This document shows, in pieces, positions 1 through 11,405 of a stretch of 64,000 nucleotides of DNA. A program made the position numbers and the translations under genes. Position 1 is the stretch's first letter. Each line of letters begins with the position of its first letter. Source of the stretch: Cymbidium sinense (taxonomy: Eukaryota > Streptophyta > Magnoliopsida > Asparagales > Orchidaceae); contig CM038222.1 of NCBI GenBank assembly GCA_021442155.1, forward strand, positions 59,060,266-59,124,265. The letters run 5' to 3'. The notes beneath the pieces were generated by a model that saw nothing but the letters and a program-made list of their open reading frames with translations, did no database searches and was not told the DNA's origin.

Positions 1-546
1 ACGAGAATAATCTTGTGAAATCGAGGAACAATCAAGTAATGAACAATCGGCGGTAGAAATCACGGAATCCGGTAGAAGTCATCATGATAGAGACCAACGA
101 GATTGGCGGCGGTGATGGCGGCCGTGCGGTGGTTACGTCCGTCGTGGCACGATTGTGCTTGGAGGATCTTTATTGCTCTCTCTCTTGCTTGCTCCTCATT
201 ATGAGGAATGTATTTATAGATTGGAGGTGCGTCTCTGTAAATACATGCAAAACACCACTCCACTTCATGGACGGCTCCAATGATCCCTTTGATCATTTGA
301 TGTATTTCAAATATTTGAATGCTCAAATGAAGTCAAAATTTTAAGATCTTGGGCTTGTTAGATCCGGCTCGTCGAGATGCTCGATTTGACTATAAACACT
401 CCATGTTTGAGAGATTTTTGGGGGTTTAACTGATATCCCAAAGTTTCGATGATATTTTAAGTTCTTGATTTGACCGGTTTCAACTTGGATCAATTTATTT
501 TAACATCAAGATTAGTGCTTGACTAGTAGAATTTTGTGTCATATCA
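1..546 (-). repeat. 3' LTR of element 1 (partial)
   Basis: Matches the right part of the LTR at 9302-10177 from its AATCGGCGGTAGAAAT region through the terminal GTGTCATATCA. The beginning of the plus-strand copy lies before base 1. It includes a GC-rich stretch around 100-150 and a TATTTATAG box near 209, which is a TATA-like element on the sense (minus) strand. Confidence 0.88.
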
Positions 547-1079
547 TGTATTTTTGGATGACATTATCTCAATCATCCAAAAATATACATCATATGAAAA
601 TAACAAATTCTTCAATTTGAGTCTTTAACTACACAATTTGAGAGAACAGATCTTCATGAGCACAAAATTATGACTATAGAAGGAGATCGTTGGATGTGTG
701 TAGGTATCAGAGCACGAGATTTCAAGGTTGAGTCATCAACTACGAGTTCATGGGTGCCCTTGGCATGCGAGAGACTTGATGCTGGTAGCGTCATATGGCG
801 CAGCGAGCTCATTGGCATGCCACAGTATGTGATGGCGGTCGGGTAGCGCAGTCGAAGCGATCCGGTAGGTGTTGAAGCAGACTGAGCGTTGTCTTGAGTC
901 CGCGAGGCACGTGGCGCGTTGGCCAAGCTCGGCGTGGTTGGCATTAATGACGCACGGGCGCGGCCTTCTTGGCCAGTTAAGCGGTTTTGACCCTTTGCTT
1001 GAAGGGGTCTATAAAAACCTCAGGCGAGGAGAGGCACACTTTTTACACTCTAGTGTTTCTCTTCTTCTTGAGTGTCGTT
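547..1079. other. Element 1 internal, 3' untranslated part
   Basis: Non-coding sequence between the 3' LTR and the R1 repeats. The first 40 bases contain a GGATGACATTATCT box that is also found just inside the matching LTR of element 2 (about 13635) and element 3 (about 23096), so it is a family-specific sequence next to the 3' LTR. I see no recognisable ORF here. Confidence 0.6.
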
Positions 1080-1365
1080 GGATCGATCAAGGCCGTAGTT
1101 CATATGCGAGCTCAGTTTTCCCTCGAAAGAGGTGTCAACTGACCTCATCGGACTGACCGGGTTTGGAGGCGATCAAGACTTGTAGTTCATACGGCAAGGC
1201 TCTAGTTTTCTCTCGATAGAATGTCAGTGACCTCGTTGGACCGGCCGGTTTGGAGGCGATCAAGACACGTAGTTCAACAACAGCTCCGTTTCCCTCGAAG
1301 AGGTGTCAACGACCTCGTCGGACCGGCGGGTTTGGAGGTGATCAAGACCCGCAGTGAGAAATTAG
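1080..1365. repeat. R1 tandem repeat, about 3 units of about 87 bp
   Basis: A unit containing the words GTAGTTCATAC, TTTTCCCTCGA, GTGTCAACTG and GAGGCGATCAAG recurs with starts near 1093, 1180 and 1266, then decays at 1348. The same unit is expanded to about a dozen copies in element 3 and occurs as two blocks in element 2. It lies immediately upstream of the antisense ORF on that ORF's own strand. Confidence 0.88.
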
Positions 1366-1639
1366 ATTTCTTCAAACTTCGATGGATGGTTCAATGGCTG
1401 ATAATTGCCAAGATGGTGGGGAAGCGATGATTAGGAGCCGTCATTTGAACGATTCGAAAGTTTGGTGAGCGCATCATTGGGGAGGAATAGTTTCTCTGTC
1501 TCTCCCCTTTTCTTTTGATCTCATATGTATGCATGTCCTTTTTTTATGGATCGTAGGCAAAAAATTTCTAGCCAAGCTATCCAAGGCGGTAGAGTCAAGG
1601 GTATGCCAAGTATTGGGGTGAGTGAGTAGCTTCACAAAA

Positions 1640-3410
1640 TTTTTAGATTTTTCAGATTTTTGTCATTTCTCCCCCTCTTTACTTCTTCACTATGTACTTT
1701 CACAGGGTGATGGCCGGAAGATAACCCATAGCGCGACAGCTATAGACGATATACCATCCCTTATCACATCAGATAGTTTAATGGTGTTCCGTAAGAAATT
1801 TTATTTTCCTAATGAGTTGGTGGCTATTGTTTCCAAGAGGTCTGATCGAGCTCGTTCACCTCTGTCGGGATACTTCACTGTTTCTTAGATGATTCTTTGT
1901 TCTGGACTGCGATTCCCTTTAGCTCCTGAGTTGATTGAGATCTTCAAAATATGTGGTGTAGCTTTGTCACAATTTTCATTTTTAGCTTTTTGGTCATCGT
2001 CGGTTTGTTTGTCTTCTTGAGAGCGTGGTGTTACTTTGAACATCAAATACTTGTGCCGAATGTGTAGATTCACATGTGATGCTCAAGGACGTGTTTCTTA
2101 TCGGCTATAAAGAATTGGATAGAATTTTTAGCACGGGATCCATCTAAAAATTGGTCTAATGGATTCTTCTTTATGAAAAATGAGTGGGGCATTCCTGAGA
2201 GATGGGGAAGACGAGATCTTGACAACTCTTAATGTTCCTGATGTAGAAAGTTTACAGCATGAGTTGCGTCATATTGGCAAATATATAGTTGAAGATAGAA
2301 TGTTCAAGATTGGCCTTTCCATCTAGGCAGGGAGATTTCATTCTTTTCCACTAAAGAGGTCAAGTAAAGGTGACTTCACATATTCATAGGGTTTTTTCAA
2401 GAAGCCCGTCACGAAATCAGGGTGGTGGCAGTGTTTCTTCCCTAAAGAAAAAGAAGACATGTGCTGAAGTGACTACGTTAGATATCTGGAAGGATGTTCG
2501 CCCCAGTTGGCATCGAGAGTTTAGCTATTTCAACTCATGATGGGAGTTCATTTTTCGAAGCCGCACATTCCTGAAGAGGTGTTAAATCACATATGCATTG
2601 GGCGTCAACAAGCAGATGAATTAGTACGTTGTCTTCCCTTCTTTCTTCTTTTCTTCTTTTCCTCCTTCTTTTCTTTTATGTAATATTTGTGATGATTTTT
2701 TTTATAGGTAACTCAAATATTAGATGGCTCATTTGGGTGTCTTTAGATGAGTGGAATCTTGAATTTGTGAAGGTAAAATATCTACAAGGCAGTATGAGCA
2801 AAAGATGAGTGTTAAGGCCAAAGAAGTGGCGACTTTGGAGGATCAGCTAACAGTGCAGGCGAGCTAGCGAACATCGACTTCTCTTTCTAGTGTCGAGGTG
2901 GAGTGCACTCATGATGAGGTGATTGAGGTGAGGCAGACTTCGCCGAGAAAGAGAAAAGACTCAAGGCACTTGAGAGAAGAGCTCTCGGCGGAGAAGAAAG
3001 CATTACAGGATCATCTTTTAGAGAAGCATATGATGTCGAGCGGAAGCAAATGAAATCTCCTTGAAGGCGTGGAAGACTTTAAGAAGCTCTCAGCTTATCT
3101 GTATAATGAGGACCATGTTGAAGCTCGTAATCATATTCTTGATGTTGAAGTGAAGGACTTGGAGCACAATGTTTAGAGGAGGGCTTCATCAGGGTTCTAA
3201 AAGGAATCCGCTTAGTACATCGCAAGGAGGAGCTAGTATTGAGGATCTATCTCTCCCAAGTATCGAAGATACTCGTCGATTCGAGATGAAGGAGTTGAGA
3301 GTGAGTCAAGGAGCATCTCCCAATGGTGAGGAGGGCGTTGATATCATGCGATATGATGTAGCATCACTTGAGGATGCATTTTTTTATATGTATTATTAGT
3401 GTGTATCGAA
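1640..3410 (+). pseudogene. Antisense ORF of Tat-lineage retrotransposon, degenerate
   Basis: Joining frames across several stops and frameshifts, the plus strand reads as one protein-like stretch. There is an N-terminal FYFPNELVAIVSKRSDRARS segment near 1800-1860. A segment with GLRFPLAPELIEIFKICGV follows near 1905-1960, then a KNEWGIPERWG-like motif near 2180-2205. The last part is strongly charged and coiled-coil-like (about 2770-3170), with many E, K and L residues. Extra ORFs in antisense to gag-pol, located between integrase and the 3' LTR, are established for Tat-lineage elements (Grande, Retand and others). The role of the product is unknown. The frame is broken many times, so no intact protein is made here. 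Confidence 0.75.
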
Positions 3411-3499
3411 TCTTGATTCTTTCTTATATCATCATAATGTTTGTCATTTTTTTAGATGATATGCTTTTGTTTTGTTTTTACATATTAGATGGGTGAATA

Positions 3500-3790
3500 T
3501 TATTACGGCTGTATGGATGAGGTTGAATTGAATCCACTGAGGATTATTGACCTATCCGAGGTTGTTTGTCAAAATGTTACTTGATGACTTTAACCTATAT
3601 GGAAGAGGTCGAATTGAATCCACTGAGGATTATTGACCTATTCGAGGTTGTTTGTCAAAGCATTACTTGATGACGTTAACCTGTATGGAAGAGGTCGCGG
3701 GATGTCCACCAAAGACCTTTTGACCTATCCTAGGTATTAGCCAAAGTGTTACTTGACTTCTTACCTGTATGGAAGAGGTGATCAAGTCCC
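3500..3790. repeat. R2 tandem repeat, about 3 units of about 86 bp
   Basis: Units contain CCGAGGTTGTTTGTCAAAG, TTACTTGATGACGTTAAC, TGTATGGAAGAGGTC and CACTGAGGATTATTGACC. About three copies follow the antisense ORF on its 3' side. The same unit forms about thirty copies in element 2. R2 shares no obvious sequence with R1 although the two periods are nearly equal. Confidence 0.88.
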
Positions 3791-4079
3791 GGGATTGATT
3801 ATGCCGATTGAGATACAACGTGAGTTGCATATTTCTCATGGGAGGATTAAATGAAGAAGAAGAAATAAGCTTGTAAGAAAAGCTATAAATTCATTACTCG
3901 ATAAGTTTGGTGATACAATCATAAGATGATTTTAACACGGATATGAGTTTCAAGAGAAATGATGACAATAACAACAAGTCTTTATCCTATTAAGTGGTTT
4001 CAGCTACATGAAGAGGAAATGACAAACGAGACAAAATAAAAGTTGCAACAGTTATGCAATAGGAATTACTGATAATATT
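3791..4079. other. Spacer in element 1 containing a LINE-like 3' tail
   Basis: No gene is visible. Positions 3964-4010 resemble the 3' terminus of plant LINEs read on the opposite strand (AACAACAAGTCTTTATCC, then a TTTCAGCTACATG-like run). The same signature terminates the LINE at 58827-59559. Confidence 0.45.
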
Positions 4080-5385
4080 TTTGGAGATTCTCAGTGTTCT
4101 AAGTTCAAAGTAAAGTTTTTTCCTCTAGATCCTTGAGCTTGAATGTTCCTGTCTTTACCACAGCTATAACCACATATGGGCCATCCCAAAGAGGTGAGAG
4201 TTTATTGCATTGAGAGCCTTTGCCTGCAGCTTCGAGACTTCATAGGACCAAGTCACCAACAGATATGGGATGAGATTTTACTCTTCTGTTGAAGTGACGA
4301 GCTACCCTTTGGTGATAGGAAGCAGTCCGAAGTAGGGCCATGTCACGAGTTTCGGGGAGTAGTCCAGGTGGTGTCGGAGTTTTTCTTCATTACCATTATG
4401 ATTGAATAATTGAACTCTTGGACTTGGAACCCCGATATCTACTGGTATAATAGCTTCTGTGCCGAAACACAAGTTATATGGTGTCTCACAAGTCGAGGTG
4501 GGTGATGTAGTGCGGTAAGCCCAAAGAATATTAGAAAGCTCATCAACCCATTGCCCCGCCTTCTCGATGTTTTAGTCCTTTGAGTATAGTCTATTGGTAG
4601 CTTGGTCACGTTAGTTTGAGGATGTGCTTTCTGATATCACGGTGAATGTGAAGATCTTTGCAAAAGGGCGTAAAGACTTTTCCGATAAATTAGATTCCAT
4701 TTTGATGATAATCTTTGCGGGAAGACCGAATCGACATACTATATATTTTCCAAATAAATTGTTTAGCATTTGCCTCATAATTTTAGCGAGTGGTTCTTCC
4801 ACCCATTTAGTAGTTAATACTAAAATGATAAACTTTTATTGCCACGATGCTATCGAAAAAGGTCCCATGATATCACTTGAGCAAAGGGCGGGCTTTGAAG
4901 GGATGAGCTCTGTATGCGGCATGTGAGAGGTTAAAATGCTGACTTGCACATTTTTTGTGAACTCCATGGTCTTGTTTCATGTAGGCCAATAGAACCCTTG
5001 CCTTATAATTTTAAGGGCTGGCTAGCCCTTCCTCTAGGTGTTCTCCACATATCCACAGTGAACCTCTCTTAATGCATGTCGGCCTCGAAGGTGAGAGGCA
5101 TTTGAGGTGCAGTCAAAGAAAGCTCATTTGTATAGTTCACCTCGATAATAGTAAAGTTTGAAGCTTATCTTGAGCAGTTTAAGTTGGGTCTTGAAGGGTT
5201 CCTTCTTGTAGAAAAAGGCGGATGGGGTCCATCCACGAATGTTCCTTTATCTCATTAATTGCTTGAATTACCCATGACCCTTGGATACTAGGAAAATGTA
5301 TTTCTTCAACATGCCTTCTCTTAAATAGATCCCTAGTAGCAGATGAAGCAAGCTTGGCGAGAGCGTCAGCTCGAGTATTCTTCTT
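4080..5385 (-). pseudogene. Integrase region of element 1 pol, degenerate
   Basis: Several broken minus-strand frames follow the RNase H remnant. A segment near 5030-5080 reads LWICGEHLEEG, which is like the region next to the integrase zinc-binding domain of plant gypsy elements. A stretch near 4650-4740 resembles the catalytic core region that reads on towards RNGI-like residues. A C-terminal part near 4130-4500 has an LFGTEAIIP-like environment that is heavily decayed. The order after RNase H matches Ty3/gypsy pol. I cannot identify an intact DDE triad, and the copy is non-functional. Confidence 0.7.
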
Positions 5386-5880
5386 TCATAGTATGTGAAT
5401 GATTTGATGTGTCTTGAAATGGGCAAGAAGAGACTTCACCAAGTGGAGGTATTGTGCCAGCTGAGGATTATGAGTACTAAAGTTTCCCTCAACTTGGGAG
5501 GCGACAAGTTGAGAGTCAGTGTGAATCACTAAGTCTTGAGCTTCCGATCAATGGGAGTCTCAACCCTTTATGAGAGCCTCATATTGACCATATTATTATT
5601 ACGAGAAATTTTAGGTGAAGTCCATACTCTAAGGTACCTGGGGAAATAAGTAAGATTCCCGCACCAGTACTTCCTGAAGCTCCATCAACATAAAGGGTCC
5701 ATTGAGGAGACAAAAGGCATGTAACAGATAGCTCCTCTGAAGTTGGGGCAGTGCATTCTACTATAAAGTCTGCGAGTACTTGAGACTTTATAGCAGGCTG
5801 CAGTAGAAAATTTATATCAAACTCTCCCAATTCTACAGACCATTTGATTAACCTCCCAGATGCTTATGGTTTCTATAGGA
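5386..5880 (-). pseudogene. RNase H region of element 1 pol
   Basis: On the minus strand the frame at 5579-5830 reads SQVLADFIVECTAP, a linker typical of plant gypsy elements, and then WTLYVDGASGSTGAGI. The latter carries the first catalytic Asp of RNase H in the usual YVDGA motif. A continuing frame gives DSQLVASQVEGNFS and, after further breaks, RADALAKLASS (about 5330-5370), the C-terminal RNase H motif of this superfamily. Frameshifts separate these blocks. Confidence 0.88.
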
Positions 5881-6079
5881 TGGCCCTTAATGATAAATGA
5901 GTGTAAACGTCGATAATGTGAGCTTGAAAGTATGGACGTAATTTTCGCACTGAGAAAATTAAAGCTAGAGCCACCTTATCGGCAAGTGCGTAACGACTTT
6001 CTATATTAGAGAGAATTTTGCTAACATAATAAATTGGTCGTTGTATCTCACTTTCTACTCACACTAAAATCGAGCTTAT

Positions 6080-6990
6080 TGCATGGAAAGAGATTGCAAG
6101 ATACAAGTATAACATCTCTCCTTGAATAGGCTTGGATAGTAGGGGTGGAGATGCTAAATACTCCCTTAGTTGCTCAAAAGCATATTCATTAATCCATTAA
6201 AAATTATTATTTTAGCTCCCTTTAATATTTTAAAGAATGGTATTTATCCCCGAGCGGGTTAGAAGTGGGATAACTGACAATTCGTCCATTCAAATGTTGA
6301 ACTTCTTGATATTTTTTGAGGAGTCATATCTTTGAGGGCTTTGATTTTCTGGTTGGCCTCTATCTCATGGTGGGTTACCATAAATCAATTTTCCGTAAAA
6401 AGCACACTTGGTTGGGTTAAGTCATGTTATAACATCGAAGAAGGTTAAAGCATATTTCTAAGTCGAAATATGTTTGATTCTTCCAAGCTTTTCACTAACA
6501 TGTCATCCACAAATACCTCCATTATGCGACCTAATAGGTCTTTAAAAACCTTATTCATAAGTCATTGATAGGTAGCGCCAGTATTTTTTAACCCAAACGA
6601 CATAACTTGGTAACAATATAAACCTTTATATGTTTGAAATGATGTAGCTTCTTCATCCGTTGGGTCCATTTTTATTTGGTTGTAACCAGAGTAAGCATCC
6701 AAAAAACTGAGCATTTGATGTCCGGACGTAGCATCAACCAATTGATCAATTCAAGGAAGAGGAAAACTATCTTTCGGGCAAGCCTTGTTAAGGTTAGTGT
6801 AATCAATACACATTCTCCATGTTCCATTTGTTTTCTTAACCATGACAACATTTGCTAGCCATGTAGGGTAATGTACCTCTCATTATGAATCCTTCTAGAA
6901 GCTTGTTAACTTCTTGTTCAATAGCAGAGGCGATCAGCAAAACTCCATTTCTTTTGGATGATTGGTTTGAATGTTGGATCAATCTTGAGG
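6080..6990 (-). pseudogene. Reverse transcriptase region of element 1 pol
   Basis: Read on the minus strand, broken frames give motifs in RT order: KKTNGTWRMCIDYTNLNKACPKD (part of the motif 1/2 region, about 6775-6850), SFLDAYSGYNQI (motif A, about 6680-6715) and VFVDDMLVKS (motif C catalytic FVDD, about 6490-6520). A connection-like tail follows. Several in-frame stops and shifts separate the blocks. Motif spacing fits a Ty3/gypsy RT. Confidence 0.85.
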
Positions 6991-7099
6991 GAGTGCATGA
7001 TTACATTGGGTCGACCCGATATCTGTCGGGCTCAAGCAAGATGTCTTGATTTGCAGAAGTCTGTATTTTTTCCTTTGTTCGTCGAGAGCAAAGATCCCA

Positions 7100-7560
7100 C
7101 TTGCACTATTCGTATGGTTGGTCATCGATAATGCAACAGAGAAAATCTTCTACGCTTTAGGTACTTCTTCATCTCAAAATTAAAATCTTGATGTGAAGGT
7201 CACGAAGGGTGTGGTTGAGCTTGTGAGATAACATGATTGTCTTTATGAATTTTCCCACTCAACTCCAACGGGGTTGGAAATTTTATCTTAAGATGAGATC
7301 TTGAAGTGGAGCAAAATTGATTGGAGGGCCTTCCAAAGATAGCGTTATATGCTGAATCTGACTTGACCACCATGAATTGGATTAAATGAGCCACTTGTCG
7401 AGAAAATTCACCAAGGATAATAGGAAGGGTGATTGTCCCTTCTACTCGTACAGGGCGATTATCAAACCCATACAATGGTCCTGCAGTGGGTTGGAGCTTT
7501 TCCCTAATCAGGCCCATGTTAAAAAATGTGGAGTAAAATAAGAAATCAATAGAACTCTCA
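7100..7560 (-). pseudogene. Protease region of element 1
   Basis: The minus-strand frame at 7200-7517 reads GFDNRPVRVEGTITLPIILG and then FMVVKSDSAYNAIFGRP. These are the downstream halves of the retropepsin-like domain in plant gypsy polyproteins (conserved AYNAILGRP-type motif). The N-terminal catalytic DTG/DSS region lies just upstream (about 7530-7600) and is decayed, so I cannot see an intact active site. Confidence 0.82.
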
Positions 7561-7679
7561 TTGTCAATTAAAATTCTCTTAACATTATAACATGGGTCAC
7601 CGATCCCTCCGCTGATGATAAGTGGATCTTGATGAAGAACATGTACTCCTTAAGTCCGAGTCATTAAAATTGATGGAAT

Positions 7680-9241
7680 GATCAGTACGAGACTTCTTTA
7701 ACTCCGGCTCTTTAGAGATGGTAATGAGAACTTGATTAGATAGTATTGGTCCTCTTGCGATTGTTTCAATTTCTCCAACTATTTGATGATTATTTTATTA
7801 TTTTTGTGATGATTGTCCTGGTTGCCCCCCAGTTGGAGGTATGTTTGTTTGAGTCGATTGATTCTTCACAAATTGATGTAGATATCCTTGCTGAATGAGC
7901 CTCTTAATTTCTTCTTTGAGTTGTTTGCATGCTTCAGTAGTATGTCCACGACTTCGATGAAAGTGACAATATTGCTCTTGATTTCCTGAATTTAGTTTCA
8001 GTGGATGTAGCCACTTGATATTTTCTTCATCTCGAATAGTTATTAGGAGGTTAACAAGACATGTGTTCTGCGTGTATTCTTTTAGTGGTTCACATTGATA
8101 TGGGGTGCGTGGAGGAGATCCGCCTTGTTGCTTTTTTTGATAAGACTGCAAGTCCGCATTCCCTGGGGTGCTTTTACATTTTCTTGTAGATTGCTCAAAT
8201 TATTTGAAATGGGCAGTAATACATCAGCAGAGATTTGTGCTTCCACACGATGAACCAAGTCGGCATATGGTGGGTGTCTCATTAGTGATGAGTAAAAGGC
8301 CTCGAAGTCCTCCAAGAAAACTCCTCTTAATAGTTGGTATACTCGGTATTTGGCGAGCTTAGAACCTGGAAGTATTCCTTAAGTGATTCACCCTCATTTT
8401 GACGAATGTCGGAGAGATGGGAGGAATCTTTAATGATCCTCCAGTTTGCAATGAACTGTTCTACAAAAATCTTGGCGAGTTCATCAAAGGTATGGATGGA
8501 TTTCCTTGGAAGGGATTAGAATCAAGTGCGAGCTTGTCCCTTGAGGGTAAGTGGAAAGACTTGACAAAGCAATGTGTCAGGAGCTCGTTGGATATGCATG
8601 ATAGTCCTGTAATGGTCAATGTGTTCATGTGGGTCAGTCGCCCCATCATAAGAATCAATGTTTGGAAGCTTGAAACCCACGGGAATAGGATGTTGAAGAA
8701 TTGCTTCAGCTAAAGGAGATGATTCCTCATAGCTGCGGTGAGGGAGAAGATGATTTATGTCTTGAATGTAAAATTTGTCTTGCATTAAGTGTCATAATTT
8801 TGCATGTATAACATGATGAGTGGGGTCAACAGGACGAGAATGTGTCAAGCTACCAGCAATAATTGGTGGATTAGCAGTCGGTTGAGTTACACGTGATGGA
8901 TGAGTAGAACTAGCGGTGTCAAGCAGATCAACATCATGGTCTCTACGCGAAGGAACTTCAGCGTCAAAGAGATTAGCATTTTGACCTTCCCCGGCTAACA
9001 ATCGATCTTGGGTGAGATGTGTTTTTTTGTAGTAGTGGTTTGTGTTCCTCACAAAAGTCGGATCATCTCATTTTGAGACTCTTCCATTCGCGCACGATCT
9101 TCTAAAGAGATTTCTTCACGAGTCACGCTTATCGAAGTGAAGGCGAGAAGGTTGGCATCCTTGGTTTAAGGATTGGTTTCGAGAGTGATGGGAGTTGGAG
9201 CAAGAGGCTCCGTTGTTACGAGTGTTGCGCCTATTAGCCAT
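7680..9241 (-). pseudogene. gag region of element 1
   Basis: The probable start is the minus-strand ATG at 9241, about 45 bases inside the primer-binding site. Frames at 8792-9052, 8522-8785, 8082-8315 and 7798-8151 together carry a gag core (IPVGFKLPNIDSYDGATDP, then a HIDHYRTIM helix and LKGQARTWF). A late C-x2-H...H-x4-C-like knuckle is visible as YCHFHRSRGHTTEACKQLK. This is the usual capsid-like plus nucleocapsid layout of plant gypsy gag. Three or more frameshifts or stops break it. Confidence 0.85.
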
Positions 9242-9282
9242 AACGAGGGTGTTCACAGGAATTGTGATTGAAAGGTTCTCTT

Positions 9283-9300
9283 CCCACAGATGGCGCCAAA
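9283..9300 (-). other. Primer-binding site of element 1
   Basis: On the minus strand, the sequence next to the 5' LTR end contains TTTGGCGCC followed by ATCTGTGGGAA. TGGCGCC-type primer-binding sites are usual in Tat/Athila gypsy elements. I did not assign the priming tRNA. Its place next to the 9302 LTR boundary fixes the transcription direction as minus. Confidence 0.75.
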
Positions 9301-9301
9301 C

Positions 9302-10177
9302 TGTTGCGTGCTAGAAAACCAGTTGTGGTAGAGTAAAAGTTTTTGCCTTAGCTTCGTTGTGAAATCCGGCACACACAGGTATTTAAAGAGTGAACAATAA
9401 AACTCAATTTTATGTGGAAAAACCTCGAAAGAGGGAAAAATCACGGGCTAGCCCGGAAAGCTTTCACTATGTATCCATTTTTGAGTACAAATCTTCCGAT
9501 CGGGATTACAATTGTATGAGAAGGAACAACAAATATGTGACAACGATCGGTTGTAACAACTAGTAAGTGAATGATGGTGGTGAGCAATCGGTAGAAATGC
9601 GGGACAATGCAAAATGAACAATCAGCGAAAAGCAGGAACAATCGGTAGAAATCACGACAATCGGTAGAAATAGAACAATCAGCGGTAGAAGTCATCATGA
9701 TGGAGGCAACGAGATTGGCGCGGATCATGGTCGGCCGCGGCCGGTGTTTGACGTCTGTCGAGTGGGCAGCACGATTGTGCTTGGAGGATCTTTAGAGCTC
9801 TCTCCTCTCTCTTTCTTGGGCTCCCCTCATATAAGAAATGAGGGGCTATTTATTGATTGGAGTGGCGTCTCTAAATACATACACTCTCTTCACGGGACTC
9901 CAAATGATCCCTTTGATCATTTAATGTATTTCAAATATTTGAATGCTCAAATGAAGTCAGAATTTGAGATATTGGGCTTGTTAGATCCGGCTCGTTGAGA
10001 TGCTCGATTTGACTATAAAAACTCCATGTTTGAGAGCTTTTTGGGGATTTAACTGATATCCCAAAAATTTTCAATGATATTTTAAGTTCTTAATTTCGAC
10101 CAATTTCAACTTAGGATCAGTTTGTTTTTAACGTCAAGATTCGTGTTTCGACTAGTAGAATTTTCAGTGTCATATCA
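9302..10177 (-). repeat. 5' LTR of element 1
   Basis: 876 bp. On the plus strand it begins TGTTGCGTGCTAGAAA and ends GTGTCATATCA, so it carries the TG...CA termini of LTRs. A TATA-like box (complement of TATTTATTG near 9848) and a short GC-rich segment (about 9710-9790) lie in its middle. It is the shortest complete LTR of the family here because its GC-rich segment is short. Confidence 0.9.
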
Positions 10178-11370
10178 ATGCTGATCAATTTTTTTTTTAT
10201 GAGAATGATCTCAAAATCATTTTAATTGCTTAGAGGTCATTACAATGCATAAAAAATCAATAAAAATTTAGATTGCACTTATCTTAAAATATATTAAAAA
10301 CTTAGATACTCATTTTGATATATATATATATATATATATATATCTTGATCTCAAAGTCTTCTTAGTGATCGTTAGATTTATATGATTATGGCTAATAAAA
10401 GGAAATCGAAAGAGATGAGAGTTGATGATGACAACTTAGCACAAGAAATTATTGGATTCAAAAAATTTATGGCAAATCTTATTAGCTAATAGACTTAGAG
10501 ATAAGAGCAAAGAAGGTGAGAAAGATAAACTATAGAAAATAAATTTTGAAATTTGATTACATTGGTAAAATTATAAATTAATATCCTTATCACCCTTTGA
10601 TTTTATTTATTAGCATAAAATGAGGCATAACATTAAATCTAAATCAATAATTATCTAAAAAATAGCAATGGAATTACTATGATAAAACTACTATCTAAAA
10701 GTTATTGAATCTATAATTTTTTTAAAAAGTCATCATAATTTTTTGGCCTACTACACTATTAAGTAAAGTGAAAAATATAATTTTTTTAAATTTTTTCAAA
10801 ATATGATCAGATAACTCTCGATAATGTTGTGAGTTTTATCTGCAACCATCAGATATTGCTCATACATAGCCTACATTGTTATAATCAAGCTATGCAAGAA
10901 ACATTACATTATAATTATTCTCACAAAATCATTTATTCTACTTAAAAGGATATTATAATACACATTAACATTATATAAAATATAAAACATAATTAAAATT
11001 GCACAATAAATATTACACTCATGAAATTTGAGTAATATTGATAAGAATCTTATAATTTAAAATATTGAACTGCTATTACAATAATTTAAAATTCACATTT
11101 CTCAATATAAAATAGAACATTATAAGATTATTTATGTTCAGATCCAATCCTATATATTTCTACTCTCTGTAAAATCTCCTCCACTAAGAACCCACATAAA
11201 AATTTATTAACAAAAGATGCCAAATAATTGGGTTTAAAAAAAGTGAGAATTTATCTTCGTTTTTTTTTCTTTTTTTTTCAATATAAATAAATAGTAAAGA
11301 TGCACCCATATTTTTTTTAAAAATACTAAAAAATCATAAGGCTTACTATGTTGTAAAGCTTCCATCAAAA
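10178..11370. repeat. Intergenic segment A, paralogous to 36029-37298
   Basis: Non-coding AT-rich DNA. It matches 36029-37298 nearly collinearly: the same GCTGATCAA start, the TATATA microsatellite at 10319-10343 (36175-36269 in the other copy), GATGAGAGTTGATGATGAC, and CTACTCTCTGTAAAATCTCC. The similarity begins exactly at the LTR boundary, as expected if element 1 inserted into this copy. Confidence 0.88.

Positions 11371-11405
<35 letters not shown>

Larger units (their letters stand above)
1..10177 (-). mobile_element. Element 1: Ty3/gypsy (Tat-like) LTR retrotransposon, decayed, left end off-window
   Basis: The two LTRs (1-546 partial and 9302-10177) are in the same orientation and share nearly all their landmark sequences. 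Between them, the minus strand carries gag, protease, RT, RNase H and integrase remnants in the gag-pol order of Ty3/gypsy elements. A primer-binding-site-like sequence containing TTTGGCGCC adjoins the right-hand LTR on the minus strand, so the right LTR is the 5' LTR. The opposite strand of the 3' half carries an extra ORF, which is typical of the Tat lineage. Every coding part is broken by stops and frameshifts, so the copy is dead. The base run next to the right LTR is ATGCT; the matching left duplication would be outside the window. Confidence 0.9.

Noticed and set aside
84..344. 86-codon plus-strand ORF at the window start
   Set aside because: It lies inside the LTR and has no conservation of frame with the other LTR copies.
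700..718. GGTATCAGAGC word like an initiator-Met primer-binding site near the left LTR
   Set aside because: Gag-pol of element 1 is on the minus strand and the left LTR is the 3' LTR. The word is 150 bases from the LTR, so it is a coincidence; the real site is at 9283-9300.
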